DNA of 64,000 bases from Cymodocea nodosa (lineage: Eukaryota > Streptophyta > Magnoliopsida > Alismatales > Cymodoceaceae): assembly GCA_036874045.1 (NCBI GenBank), contig CM072337.1, forward strand, positions 6,572,001-6,636,000, in the 5' to 3' direction. A program made the position numbers and the translations under genes. Positions 35,103 through 47,302 of the stretch are shown one piece after another. Positions within the stretch are counted from its first letter, which is position 1, and every line of letters begins with the position of its first letter. Under the pieces are notes generated by a model. It was not told where the DNA came from. It made no database searches and was given only the letters and a program-made list of their open reading frames with translations.

Positions 35103-36937
35103 TGTTTGGCTTGTTAACTTTTGTTTGTAACTTAGTTAATTTATCTTTATGCTTATCAGTAATTCCTTTTTAGAAATCAACAAACAATCTTTCACACAAA
35201 TTAGATATTAATTCTAATTTATATTTTAACTGCAAGTGCACAGTGTACATTGTATTTGTGTGTAAGTACAGTTCGATCCCATAGAGAATTGAGGTAGAAC
35301 TATGTAATGTTACATTTTCAATAATGAAATTTATATATTTAGTAAGCACTCTGTTGAGTTATAGCTAACTCAACGGACTAATCTCATGGAATTGAAGTAA
35401 CTCAACGAAGCTATCTATCTAGTTTAATATTGCTATTTATAGAGGAATTCGGCCAACCATTGGACGGTTCCACAGATTGCAAATAACATCAATTAAGCTC
35501 TATAATGCTAGTTAAGTATTAGGAATGATTCAATTCAGTAAACTGTAAAACTATTTTCTATTTTCTAAATTAAACAAACATGAAACATTCAAAACACTAA
35601 CAATGATAACATTAATCACGATACAAAACAAACAATACAACACTCAAATACTAACTATAAACACAGATAAGTTGTTTTTGGTATTTTTGTTTTGATATGA
35701 TCATGAAAATGGGCGAAAGGTGAAATGTAAAAGTAATCTCTATCGATAGTAAAAACTTCTGTCACTACATGCGACGCGATTATACCACTGAAAACTTAAT
35801 TACTTACAATTCTGCCTCCTCTCCCTATAGAATCGTAAGTCCAAAATTGCAAGATGATCTCCTCTTCAGCATACTAGCATCAACCCGAAACCAAGGCTAG
35901 AAGTTTTACGTTCTCTTGAGATATGAGTCGATGCATAGTGAAAATGGCTTCCCTTCCCGCAACGCGATCACTCCTCACAATGGTTGTCAAGCATTATGTT
36001 TGGCTAGGAATCAACCCGATATCAAGAAAGTATCCTCATAGACCACCGATGGTTGGTAATTATGGTGTGATGGTTGTGGTTGTGGTGGTTGGTGTGGTAC
36101 TTCAGGGAACTTCCTACGCTACCTGTAGATAGCTTGATTTGTCCTCCTCCACACACACTAGCCACATCTCTTCTTCTTTTCTCCTATTCTTTTATATTTC
36201 TTTAGTGGTAACTGCTTCTGCTTAGAGGATCGGTTGGATTTCCTTCATTCATATCAACAATGGTGATTTCTTCTCCCTTCCACAAGAGAATTCCTGCATG
36301 ATACGTGCAATCGTGGTTTTCCTTCGAATGTCCTGTTTTTGTAACCACTATAGTGGCATATTAGAAAATAAATGGTCTGTGGAGTTACAGATAACTCAAC
36401 GGACTTACTTCATTGATTTAACTATAAAACACGTGCAATAAAGAAATAAGCTGCTAACCTAACGCATTACCTTAGTGTGTATTCATGTAACTCAATGTGT
36501 ACAATTATGCTAACTTAACGAGTTAAACATGTGCATCTCACGTGACATAATAAATCATTTAAATTCAACACATGCATAATTCTAACTTAATGAGTTCAGA
36601 TATATAACTTAATGTTTTTACTCGCTAACTCAACAAGTTCTCATGTGATCACCTAAATATTCTTTTAGTGTTTAAAACATAACTGTCCGGTACATTAAAC
36701 ATAGCTCTCCGAAATAACAGAACATTCGGATACTAAAGAATTAAAAACCAGCAACTTACTGACAGTTCAAAAAGGTATTAAATTAACGCTAATTCCTTGA
36801 AATTATGCAGATTCTTTCATTAAAGCTTATAACAGTGCAATAATAACATAATGGCTTAATTATCATATGATAAGCTAGATATTATGTAATTAACCATTAT
36901 TTAACCGTTAATATTATGTACTTTTTCATTCTAAACA
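35103..36937 (-). repeat. G5: G-family LTR, possibly solo
   Basis: Complete 1.83-kb minus-strand LTR, TGTTTAGAATG at 36937 to CAAACA at 35103, with the inverted motif pair at 36376-36403. No G internal sequence adjoins either end and the 5-bp flanks (CTAAT left, TTTGT right) do not match, so it may be a solo LTR whose flank was later rearranged. Confidence 0.8.
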
Positions 36938-37714
36938 TTTGTCCAAAAATCATGTTTTACATTCATGAGCTAAACATATAAAAGTTTGACATCATTTTCT
37001 AAGGGATAATGTGATAAAATGAAAAATAGTATTAAATTTTGTTCCTACCACATAATAATTAGCATATCTATAGGTTATCTGATGTTGTCTTGTTCATTAC
37101 ATAATATTTTGGTTTGTTACAAAGTAGCTTTAGAATTTAATTTCTATATATATATATTTTTTTAAAAAACCTCAAAATATCTATTTTAGAATTATTATTT
37201 ATTGGTAGTTAAGAATTTATGAAATTCTGATTTTCATTGAAGTCAAATTATTTAAGGAAAATTCAAAAAAGGTTACTTAAGGAAAGTTGATTTAATTCAA
37301 TATGAGTAACAATTATATTTTTGTTACTTATGTATACGCCATTATAGAGATTTTAACTAGAAAATATATAGAAAATATGTACCCTTTATTAAAGGAAAGT
37401 TATTAACATACTATTAGAAAAATTAAGTCTTGCGGTTGACTCTTATTCAATTTACTATCTTGTTTTATTGTTTGTCTGCAATTACTTGAGTAATTAAGTC
37501 CATTGAGGGATCTTAAACCCTAGTCACTTGAACCAACTAGTTTGGGATGTGATGACTGAAAACTCAGTTTACAAGTATTTCAGATTCTATTTAAAAAAAA
37601 AAAGGGTTACTTGTTCTCACTTATCATTGAGTAACTAGTTATCTTTCCCCTAAGCAAGGGTTTATGATCACGTAAAAAGATGATATTGTGGGAGGTAATA
37701 CATAAGATATAAAT

Positions 37715-37747
<33 letters not shown>

Positions 37748-37835
37748 AAAGGGGGCAATGTAGTCAAGCTTAGTTTATTTTACAGGTGTTATAACAATTC
37801 TGCCATAATCTGTCCATATAATCTTTGTTATTTTT
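36938..37835. other. Unassigned AT-rich segment
   Basis: No ORF recognised. Fragments such as TTTGGGATGTGATGACTGAAA (37540) and GTGGGAGGTAATACATAAG (37689) weakly resemble the G 3' UTR; a purine run AAAAGGGGGCAATG (37746) may be an old PPT. A CA/TA microsatellite lies within. Confidence 0.4.
37714..37748. repeat. (AC)n(AT)n microsatellite
   Basis: About ten AC units followed by about six AT units. Confidence 0.9.
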
Positions 37836-39400
37836 TGTAGGATCGTATGACTACACAAGAGGGGGCTAAATTGTGTTTTTCAACATTTTTAAATATAATT
37901 GAAACTTCAAAATTAAAAATAAGTCGAGACACTATTTTAATCAAATCATTTTATTCAAGGTTTTAATTACAATATATAATTCAATTCTCCTCTGAAATTG
38001 TAGATATAATTATATATCGATACCATGTTTCATTTATACAATTTCATAACTACAAACAGAGAAAACTAATTTACGGAATTTAAAACATTTCTCCCTGTTT
38101 GAGATCTTTCTTCTTCTTCTTCTTTTTCTTCTTCAGCAATTCTTCAATGACGAATATCTTGTCTTTCTCTACTTCCCCAAATTTGCTTTCTCCTAATACT
38201 TCAAATCTTCAATGACATAAATCTTACCTTTTTCTACTTCATTGAATTTTTTTCCATTCGATACTTCAGATCTTTAGTGACATAAATCTTATCTTTTTCT
38301 GCTTCACTAAATTTTCTTCCATCTAAGAGCTTTTCCTCGAAAGGTGTTTTTGATCTTTGAAAAGATTTTTCGTTTGATGTGCAGGGATAACTGATCAACA
38401 AGAATTCTATGCCTTTTATATTGTATTTTCATTTCATGCATATCCTCCACATTTAATCACTATCAGTTTTCCACTTCTTCACGTCTTTTCTTTTTTCTTC
38501 ATCGAAATACACATGTTTTGACCCACATTTACATTTTGAATTTTCTTTAATCATCAATCTTGGATCTCTGAAAAATTTCCTACAAAATAAACTTTCTTGT
38601 CCAAAATTTTTCATCAAGTGTAATAAGAAGTCGTTACTTTAATTTTAACTAAACAAGTAAAACAAGTAGATATATAACTTAACGTTTCTAACTTAACGAG
38701 TTCCTCATGTGCCAACTTACATGACAAGTACTATAGCTAACTCAATGAACTAAGTCTATGGTGTTACACTAACTCAACGAATCAACTCCGTGGTGTTATA
38801 GATAACTCAACGAACCAGTGATAAACAAATGTTTTTATAATAAAAATTTTACCATGTGCAATAATAACAACTTAAGTTTTTAACGCTAACCTAACGTATT
38901 GCCTTAGTGTTCAATGTAGCAACTCAACGTGTTTAGTTATATTAACTTAACGAGTTAAACATGTGCAACTCACATGATATAATATAACATTTGTAACCTT
39001 TAATTTCACCACGTGTACAATACTAACTTAACGAGTTCGTCTCTTATTTTACTCACTAACTTAACGAGTTCTCACGTGACTTCTATATAAATAAAATTCT
39101 AACTTAACGAGTTGTCTAAACGTGCACTATTCATGATATAGAAAATATAACTTTAAAATATATCATGCTTTTCAATAAAAACACACATTAACTTAACGTT
39201 TAGTTAAATGAGAAATTAATGTAATGAAACGACTAGTTATTTAACTTAGTATAATTTCAAATCTAATACAGATAAGTATTTATATCAGTAAACTTTTTCT
39301 ATATTAATTGATGTTCTTAATTTACTTTTACAAACAATAATAATTGAGCAAATATGATTACTTTCATTTAGCACACATCATTAAAACAAAATACTCAACA
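37836..39400 (-). repeat. K4: complete copia LTR (family K)
   Basis: The only uninterrupted K LTR, 1565 bp on the minus strand from TGTTGAGTATTTTG (39400) to CGATCCTACA (37836). It holds three 65-bp tandem units (38143-38330) and many TAACTTAACGAG motifs (38686-39115). Its start matches the plus-strand K5 LTR at 46937. Confidence 0.85.
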
Positions 39401-40501
39401 TTTTTCTTTGTTATTATCTATTCTTTACACACAATGTAATGCATTTATTTTCTTAAGTTCTAGTACTCATTATTGAATTCTTTTAAGTTACTTGAAGGTA
39501 TATCTCTATGAATTTTCTTCTGTAAATTAAATAAAATAAAAGTTAGAAAGTCTAAATTGTTAAATCTACTACTTATTTCTGTATTTAATTTTAAAATAAA
39601 AAAAGGAAGAGAGATTCGAATCTAAAATTGGGGCTTGGCAACCTAGTTTAAGTACACCATTTGAACTTAAATGAAATATTTAAGGCTTAGCAACCCACTT
39701 AAGACATCTATTTGGAATTAATGACAAATCTATTAGAGTTTGGCAACCTAATATTAAGTACGTCATAGTTTCTCTTTACTACATTTATGTAGGTGGAGAA
39801 AAAAAAACAATAGTAAATCTAATCAAGTGCAAATATTCTGGAACTTATATTGATAAAAAGTTAGACTCATTTAGTTCGTTTAACATACAATTATGTTTTT
39901 CACTTGATATCTACTATTTTATCTCGCATATAGATAACTAACCATCCGAGTTTTTCGTATCATTATGTTTTATTCTTCTACAAACTCTAATAGTTAGATT
40001 TATTTCTGAGTTTTTATTTTAAATTCTTATATTTTATCCTTTTAAGAAACTCGAACAGTTATGCTTAAGTCTTTGAATTTTTAGCATATCCATTTGAGAA
40101 ACTCGAACAGTTAACTTAATATTATTATATTTTTATAAAATACTTTAAATATGACAATAACTATTCTAGTTTGTCGTATAGTTATGTACTTTACTGCTCA
40201 TAAAACTCGAATAGTTATCATAAGTCTTCAAGTTTTCTCATTTTTACTTAGCTAGTAGTTATTTTCTTTACACAAACAGTTACGGTAAGTCTTCTACTTT
40301 GATAAGTTGTAAAACTCGTACAGTTATTGTAAGCATTCGAGTTATTTATTAGTAACGAATCTTATATTTATGATTTCAATGATTGAATTTGTTTATCCTT
40401 TTATAAACTCGAAGAGTTATAAATGTTTTACTAACAACCTTTCGTGTTTCTACCTTAGTAAAACCCTAGTTTCACAATCTTTCCTTCCATTAAGTTCTAC
40501 A
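39401..40501. promoter_or_regulatory. Non-coding region upstream of ORF-X copy D
   Basis: Two parts. At 39630-39765 a module with GGCAACCTA recurs three times at roughly 50-55 bp spacing; single copies of it lie in the G 3' UTRs. At 39945-40420 the motif AAACTCGAACAGTTA and its complement recur about eight times. An AAACCCTAG box at 40464 precedes the ATG at 40502. It reads like a promoter/leader of the following ORF. No genes seen. Confidence 0.45.
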
Positions 40502-43080
40502 ATGAACAACGAAGATTAAATCGACAATGTCAAGATGTGGTAGAATGACAAAACTGTAGAAAAGAGAGATGGAACTTCAAAAGCTATTCAAGACAAGAAA
40601 AATTTCTGTTGGAAATTTATTAGAAACTATGCTAAGACACAGTTTAGACTAAAACAGACTGAACCTTCCACGTTACAAATATGGAAAAGAATATTACAGC
40701 CTAACCCTAAGGTTATTACAAGTTCTAAACAAGTACTTGAAAAATCGGTATAGTCTATTACTTATTATGGAAAGAAATAGGGACCAATGATAGAAAATGC
40801 CAACAAGGAATTAGAATCTTTTATTCCTAACATTATTTTCCCTCGGCTGTTTTAGACAAAATACAAAAGTTTATTAATGAATAGAAAACTACCATTTGGA
40901 AAATGGGCCTTCGAAGTGAAGGACAAAAAGTTTATCAACTGAAAATGACTAAGGTTGAGAGCTTAAAACTCTATATTCCATTATTGCAACCAAGGGAACA
41001 TGGTGAAGGACTGTCAAGACTATAGGTGCCTTTAATAGGAGAAATAAAGCAAACATTAGAACCTCCTGAACAACCTAAGACACTGTAGATATATAATCGG
41101 AAAAAGAAGAAGATAATAGAATATTTTGGACTAACTACAGGTGTACAAGGTATATTGCAGCAAAGAGAAGAATCTTTGAAAAATGAAAAATTGTGTTCCA
41201 TTGCACAAGCTAGATAGGATTTTGTTTCAGGAATCCCAACAGATGTGACAAATATCGGATTACAAGCATACACTTTAAAGTATTGTGTCACATTAGTTCA
41301 TAATGTTACTTTTAATACAATGGATAGTCTTTCACATTATGTTGCAAGCCAACATTCTTTTCCTACGGAAACAGAAAATGTAGGAAATTTTGATGATATA
41401 TATATAGATGATATCAATTATGATGACATTTTTGATGATAGACATTGAATCTATGAATTTTAAAGATATTTTATCTAAAGAGGAATGTACAGATATTTTT
41501 CCTCTTACTATATCTCGAATAGAGACTTTTAATTTTTGGTACAGTTGCTTATACTATATTTTATACATCTGGTTATGTCTGTTACAGTATACAGTATATT
41601 TGTTGATAATTGTATATAATCAGTAAAATACACAATTACAAATAGAATATGACATTGTTGATGTCTCATATATAGAAATTTCAGAATTACAGAATGATTC
41701 TATTACACAAACAGATATAGAACATTCTTTTATACAGAGATAGTTGTTTGATAGATCACTTATAGAAACAAATGTTGCTGATACAGAACATACTATAGTG
41801 ACTATTGATAATGATATAGAAATATTAATTGCTGATATATTTGAAGAATATCAAATAAAGGCAACTTAGCATATTATTCATACACCATACCAGATACTTC
41901 AGACATTTTTACAAGTTTTGATAGAAACTCCTCTAGTTCTGACAGATCTGAATATGAAGATGTTGCTACCAATATTGAAATAAGTCTCAGGTCAGAAGAT
42001 CATGACAAGAAAATACCTAATCCTAAATAGAATTTAGAGGAAAATACATTATTATGGTTTAGAAATAGATCCTATTATGAAAAATTTCAAATGTATAAAA
42101 CTTTTATAGTTTTATATTCAAGACTAGTTAAGTTTGAAGGGATGGCAAACATAAAAGAAATGTTTGAATTTCAAGGCTTGTTGACTCTACTTCCACAACA
42201 GCCAAACCATCTTGTTATACCAGAAATTTTAAGTTGCTTTTACTCAAACTTAACAGTAGAAGATGGTATTCCTATTTCAAATATACAAGAATTAGATATA
42301 TATTTAACTCTAGAAATTCTTTATCAAGTACTTGAACTGAAAAATAAAGGAGTTAAATTATTAGAAAGAAAATAGGTCTATCAATTGGGATGAGACATTA
42401 AAAGTTTAGCCAAAGATCTAACTGCCAACAATCAAATGAGATTATTAAATGATTTAAATGACCAAGCACACTTTATTTAAAAAATATTGCATGCTTCAAT
42501 GTTTAAGAGGCTTGGTCATGGAGCAGAGGTTAGCAGATGCTGTCTTTATGCTACATATGTGTTGATTAACCATATACAGGTGAACTGGTATGATATTTTT
42601 GTTTATCATATTTTAAACTTGTAGAGTAAATTATTTTATGGTGATACACTTTTAAGAATTGTAGTAAGTCAAACAAATATTACACCTTGGCTACAAAAAA
42701 GATTAAAGTCAAGATATTTCTCTACAAAAGAACTTCAAAAATATCAGGAAACATATACACCTGTGATTTGATAGCAACAACAACAACAGGATAGGCAAAA
42801 TCAGTCACAACAGCAACAGCAACAATTAACACAATTTTCAGAAGAACAATAGTAATAGATAGTAGATGAACATACAAGTATACATACAAATATACATATA
42901 GATATACATACAAATTTACATATAGATATAAATACAGATTTCTTACAGCAACTGTCACAAGCTTCACATTTAGATTTAGATCAAGCAGTAATTGATCAAA
43001 TAAATAGAGTAAGTACAGAAATTGCGCAGAAAATTTCAAATACTTTGTTAAATATTTTTCGAAGACAAAGAGGCTTGTGA
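40502..43080 (+). pseudogene. ORF-X copy D: plant transposon-associated protein, decayed
   Basis: ATG at 40502; frame broken by many stops and shifts. An N-terminal region (about 40600-41450) with KQTEPSTLQIWKRILQPNPK and IIEYFGLTTGVQGILQQREE is followed by the conserved domain at 42091-42375 (IVLYSRLVKFEGMANIKEMF, CFYSNLTVEDGIPIS), homologous to 24687-24950 of G3, then KLFYGDTLLRIVVSQ and WLQKRLKSRYFSTKEL matching 25233 onward. It continues with a poly-Q tract (42777-42850) and a repeated IHTNIHIDIHTNLHID stretch, ending QRQRGL at 43078. It directly precedes a copia-type PPT and LTR, so here ORF-X is the last gene of a different element family from G3. Role unknown. Confidence 0.6.
42775..42945 (+). 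repeat. Poly-glutamine tract and 12-bp tandem repeat in ORF-X copy D
   Basis: CAACAACAACAACAGG and CAGCAACAGCAACAA runs encode Gln, interrupted by a stop. From about 42869, 12-bp units (ACATACAAATAT, ACATATAGATAT) alternate and encode I-H-T-N / I-H-I-D. Confidence 0.75.
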
Positions 43081-43406
43081 ATATACACAAATTATGTATT
43101 GCATGATTTATTCATTGTAATTTGTTACCAAAAATTACTTATGTATAAAAATTGCATTATGTAAACTGTTTACTGCATTTAATGTCATACACTTGTTTTC
43201 GACAATTCTTGTTTAAAATAGTTTTATTTAAATAGTTTATTGTTATCCATGAAAAGTTAGGCATGTTTAAAAATTTCTTTTTAAATGATATATACTTAGC
43301 AAATTTTTCTTCATTACATGTTATTTACTTTTTTATAATGCCAAAAAGAGGGAGAAGAAAGATTATTTGACTTATTAGGTTTTGACATCATCAAAAAGGG
43401 GGACAT
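43081..43406 (+). other. 3' non-coding region and polypurine tract of family M element
   Basis: AT-rich, no ORF. It contains AAAAAGAGGGAGAAGAAAG (43344-43362) and ends with the PPT AAAAAGGGGGACAT (43393-43406) abutting the M1 LTR. Confidence 0.65.
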
Positions 43407-44694
43407 TGTTAAGAATTTTATTTTGATGATAAATGCTTTATTAAAGTTTATAAATAAGTCTAAATAGTATTTTCTAAGTATAATAGTCATGTAATTAAAT
43501 GTTAACAAGTTATCGAAAAGTTTCATTTAAAATTTCAGATAGTTAACTTTCAAATAGTTAGATTTTCGGAAAGTTAAAGCTTTCGGATAATTAGATTTTC
43601 AGATAGTTAACATTTTGATTTAGTCGAAGAGTTATGTTAAAAACTTGTATAATTAAGTTATCTACACATGTGTTTTTAATGTTTTAAGTTTTCACGTGTT
43701 TTTCATGTACACTCGATAATGAAAATTGAAGAGTTACATAACTATTCGAGTTTTTATATGCATGGATAGATAACTGTTCGAGTTTTATAAAATGACTAAC
43801 AAATAGATAAGTTTTCTTTGTTCAGTCGTGTGTTTTGCAGGTGTAAAAACTCGAAGAGTTATAGATAAGTGTTCGAGTTTTTACAAGACTTAAAAGATAA
43901 GTGTTTGACTAAAGTGGTGACTTAGAAGATATTCTACAAATCTCCAGGAAAATAAAGTTTTGATGGATCTACGATATGAAATTGTGGAAATTCAAAATGA
44001 TAGTGGAGATAGTGGAAATTTCAAAATAGAGAGTGAACATAGTGGAAATTCAAAAAGATAGTGGAAATCATGGATACTTTGAATTTGAAATTAGTACGTG
44101 GATTATGGATTAAGTGGATGAACATGTTGAACATGAAGTCATATTTTCAATTACTACTAATAGAGAGTACGAGCTGCATTATGATCATCCCAATCTCAAA
44201 TCCCAAACTAAAAAACCAAGTTTGAATGTTCAATCCCAATCTTAAATCACAATCTGAAAAACTAAGTCTGAATATTTAACTACTTATCAAATCCAGAAAA
44301 TTTCTCCAACATCAGAAGAAGTTTGAAATTCCAAGCAATTTCAGAAAAGGAGCTGCAAACACAAGAAGTCTGGAAATTTGACAACTAGAGAAGAAGAGAT
44401 ACAGAAGCTGAGCAAAAAGAAGGAAAAGGAGTTACGTGCATAAAGATTAGGTTTTATACAATTTGAAATTAGCTTAGAATAAGGACTTCATTTTCTTTTT
44501 GAATTGTATATTGGACTTCTGTATCAAAACCGATAAGAAGGGAATTGAGCTAAAAAGAAATTGTAAATTCTTTCTTTAAAGTTTATAAAGAATAGAATTT
44601 TATTTACGAGTATTTTGTACTCTTATTTTATCCGCTAGTAATTTAATTACTAAAGACACAATTCACCCCCCTCTTGTGATACAACGATCCTACA
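43407..44694 (+). repeat. M1 LTR (copia-like family M)
   Basis: 1288 bp from TGTTAAGAATTTTATTTTGATG to CGATCCTACA. The terminus (ACAATTCACCCCCCTCTTGTG) resembles that of family K, hence copia-like. Its first half repeats AACTNTTCGAGTTTT and complement (43733, 43768, 43850-43880). There is no PBS after the end; a minus-strand ORF begins instead, so M1 is a 3' LTR or the junction is rearranged. Confidence 0.75.
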
Positions 44695-45398
44695 GATACA
44701 ATGTAAGGCACAATGTCTAGACATATATTGTCCTTTGGAATTAAATACTCATCTGATTTTTCAATTAAATTGGTTTCATTAGAAACAATCTCTTTTTGCT
44801 TCATTTTTCTAACTCTTTTTCTTTTATAATAAGTCAATTCCTCTTCTGCGATTATTGCTGTTTTCTTCTGAATTTGTTTTAGAAAAGTTTTCTATTTCAA
44901 TTCTTCTAAGGCACTTTCTATAGCTATTGCCTATCGAAGACTTTTAACTTTTCTCTAATCTACAACAATATTTGTCTATTTTTCTTTTGAAAACAAAGGT
45001 GTAGGTATTGCAGATTCATGTTCTTCCTCAAATGACTATAGTCGTGTTCCATTTATAGGTGTTTGAGGAATTCTATTTGAAGAACCTACTCCTTTTTCCA
45101 AATATTAATTATATTGTTCCAAAAATGCTATTTCGGCACATTTCATATGATACTCTCTATCAAATTTACTTCTAATACTCATGTATTGTATACTGTCGAC
45201 AAGTTCTAGTCGAACTTCATCAAGTATTTCTTCAGAAAAGAAATAGTCACTATATATTTGAGCTAACCTTTTTTCAACTTGAAATATCTTCTTAAACCAT
45301 GTATGTGGAACTTCATCTTCATCTATCTGTTTTCGTTTTGCATTTCCTCTACCTCTTCCTTTTTCTCTACCACGTCCTTTGTAGAACTTTGAATACAT
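44695..45398 (-). pseudogene. ORF-X-like N-terminal fragment (copy E)
   Basis: The minus-strand ATG at 45398 opens a basic RG-rich start (GRGREKGRGRGNAKRKQ), then VPHTWFKKIFQVEKRLAQIY and SKFDREYHMKCAEIAFLEQY, a stop at 45105, and further in-frame segments (KRKRVRKMKQKEIVSNE) until the M1 LTR end. Composition and layout (short acidic block, VEKRLAQIYSDYF, then EQY followed by a linker) recall the N-terminal half of G3 ORF-X, but identity is weak, so the assignment is tentative. A TATTTAAAC box lies about 75 bp upstream (45470). Function unknown; truncated by M1. Confidence 0.4.
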
Positions 45399-46640
45399 TG
45401 TTGCAAGTGGTTACAGGAACAAGCAGGCAGAAAGATGTTACGAGATAACCTAAGTTCCCATGTAATAAGTGTTTAAATAGGGTTTCAGTAGAATAACTTA
45501 ACAAGTTTATTAGTTGGGTTTGGGTTTTAAATGAATATTGAATAAAGTTTATTCAATTGAGGTACCCGAAAAATTAAGCATAACTCATTTAGTTACCTAA
45601 CCTAACGAGTAAAACGCTGTCTAAAGGCAATTTTACACATTACCTTACATAACATAACACCTAATTAGTATACTTGACTAAAAAGTAAGTTTCAGATGTT
45701 TTCAACTGAAAGCTTCCAAAAATACTTTACAAGCTATAAGTAACTTATATAAAAGATTATCTTGAGAACATTGCAAACTATTCTAATATTCTTTCTATGA
45801 ACCTAAAATAGTTTGTTTATCTATTAAATTGTTTCATCAAGATCTTAAGAGGACTGACTAAACTTAGATTAACTAAGATTTATCTTCTGAATGATATTAA
45901 TCTGTTTTGGACATTGCAATTCCTCTCCCTACAAATATACTTCAAATATATTCAATAACATACAAAATATACTTGTATAAAATAGGTGTTAATTGTAATT
46001 ATACTTTAAATTTTTCTTTACAGAAATTTTTGTTATCTTGAATTTATCGAGAATGATTTCTAGAATCAACTCCAACTGTATATGAATCAAAACATAACTT
46101 TAAACTTAATATGATTAACACAAGAAGAATAAAGAAATGTATCTCAAATAAACATTTTCAAAAGTACTAGATTAGTTTCAACAAATCAATAGTCATATTG
46201 GTAGAAACTATATTCGATTCAAAGATATCTATATTTAATGAAACAACTTCTATCTTTTCAAAACAGTAAATATTGATAATTTTCTTTAAAAGTTAGTTTG
46301 AATCATATAAGAGTTTTCTAATGTACCCATGTCATGAGCTTTCAGTCAACAATCCCAGGTCTGATAGGACCTTAGGTTGCTAGATTTAAAGAATCCTTTT
46401 TTAGGACAACAATCCTTACATACCTATTTACTCAAGTACAAGAGGCTCATGATCAAATTGATCAATAAACTCTCAAAGGTTTTCACTTTGTAAGCACTTT
46501 TTATTTTAAACACAATATATATGTATTTCATTAATACAGATGTAATAAAGCACAAATCTCATACAGATTTTCTTTGTATAGATTTTCGTTGTACATACTT
46601 GTCTCTCGGTTTACAGATTTTTGCTGTACATACTTGTCTC
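45399..46640 (-). other. Minus-strand copy of the G 3'-UTR-like block leading into ORF-X copy E
   Basis: From 46560 down to about 45900 the minus strand is collinear with 30170-30760 (GGCAACCTAAG-type module, GGGATTGTTGACTGAAAGCT, and an acceptor-like ATATTTGTAG at the same place). It then runs into AT-rich DNA with ACTCGTTAGGTTA motifs and a TATTTAAAC box. No PPT or LTR follows, unlike in G2 and G3. A 45-bp duplication with TACATACTTGTCTCTC is at 46590-46640. Confidence 0.55.
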
Positions 46641-46936
46641 TCCGTTTTTATTCTATGTAATCATCTTTTTAATTAATGACAAAAAGGGGGAGATGATTAT
46701 AGTTTAAATGTATATGTTAAAAAGGGAGAGATGATTATGTGATCATTGTAATTTTTCTGAAAGTTTTACTTCTGAGAGATGAATTTCACACAAACAACAG
46801 AAATAAGCTTAAGTGAACTTCAGTCAACAAACTTGTTTGTTGAATTAAAACTTAACCTAACAGAGGTGCTTTGTTGAGTTAAACATATTTCATAATTGAT
46901 TTAATATGGTTTTGCCATCATCAAAAAAGGGGAGAT
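46641..46936 (+). other. 3' end of a family K copia element with polypurine tract
   Basis: Non-coding; it carries ACAAAAAGGGGGAGATG (46679) and the terminal PPT AAAAAAGGGGAGAT (46923-46936) before the K5 LTR. Confidence 0.6.
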
Positions 46937-47302
46937 TGTTGAGTATTTTGTTTTGATGATGTGTGCTAAACGAATGTAATCATATTTACTCAATTACTAT
47001 TGTTTGTGAAAGTAAATTAAGAACATCAATTAATATAGAAAAAGTTTACTAATATAAATACTTGTCTGTAATAGATTTGAAATTATGCTATGTTAAATAA
47101 CTAGTCATTAAGTTATACTAACTTTTCATTTAACTAAACGTTAAGTTAACATGTGTTTTTATTGTAAAGCATGATATGTTTTAAAGTTACATTTTATGTA
47201 TCATATACAGTGCACGTTTAGATAACTCGTTGAGTTAGCGCATTATTTGTAAAAAGGTCACATGAGAACTCATTGAGTTATAGGCTTAAAGGTTAAAATA
47301 GG
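46937..47302 (+). repeat. K5 LTR, left part (split by the LARD)
   Basis: Starts TGTTGAGTATTTTGTTTTGATG right after the PPT; reverse-complement collinear with 39400-39040 (K4). The frame of the LTR resumes at 55100 after the LARD. Confidence 0.85.
47298..47302. repeat. LARD target site duplication, left
   Basis: ATAGG, identical to 55095-55099. Confidence 0.95.

Noticed and set aside
36938-37835. Possible solo or degraded element between G5 and K4
   Set aside because: Only weak likeness to the G 3' UTR and one purine run; not enough to call an element.
44643-44837. Separate small gene on the minus strand
   Set aside because: It is the continuation of ORF-X copy E past stops and runs into the M1 LTR end; not an independent gene.
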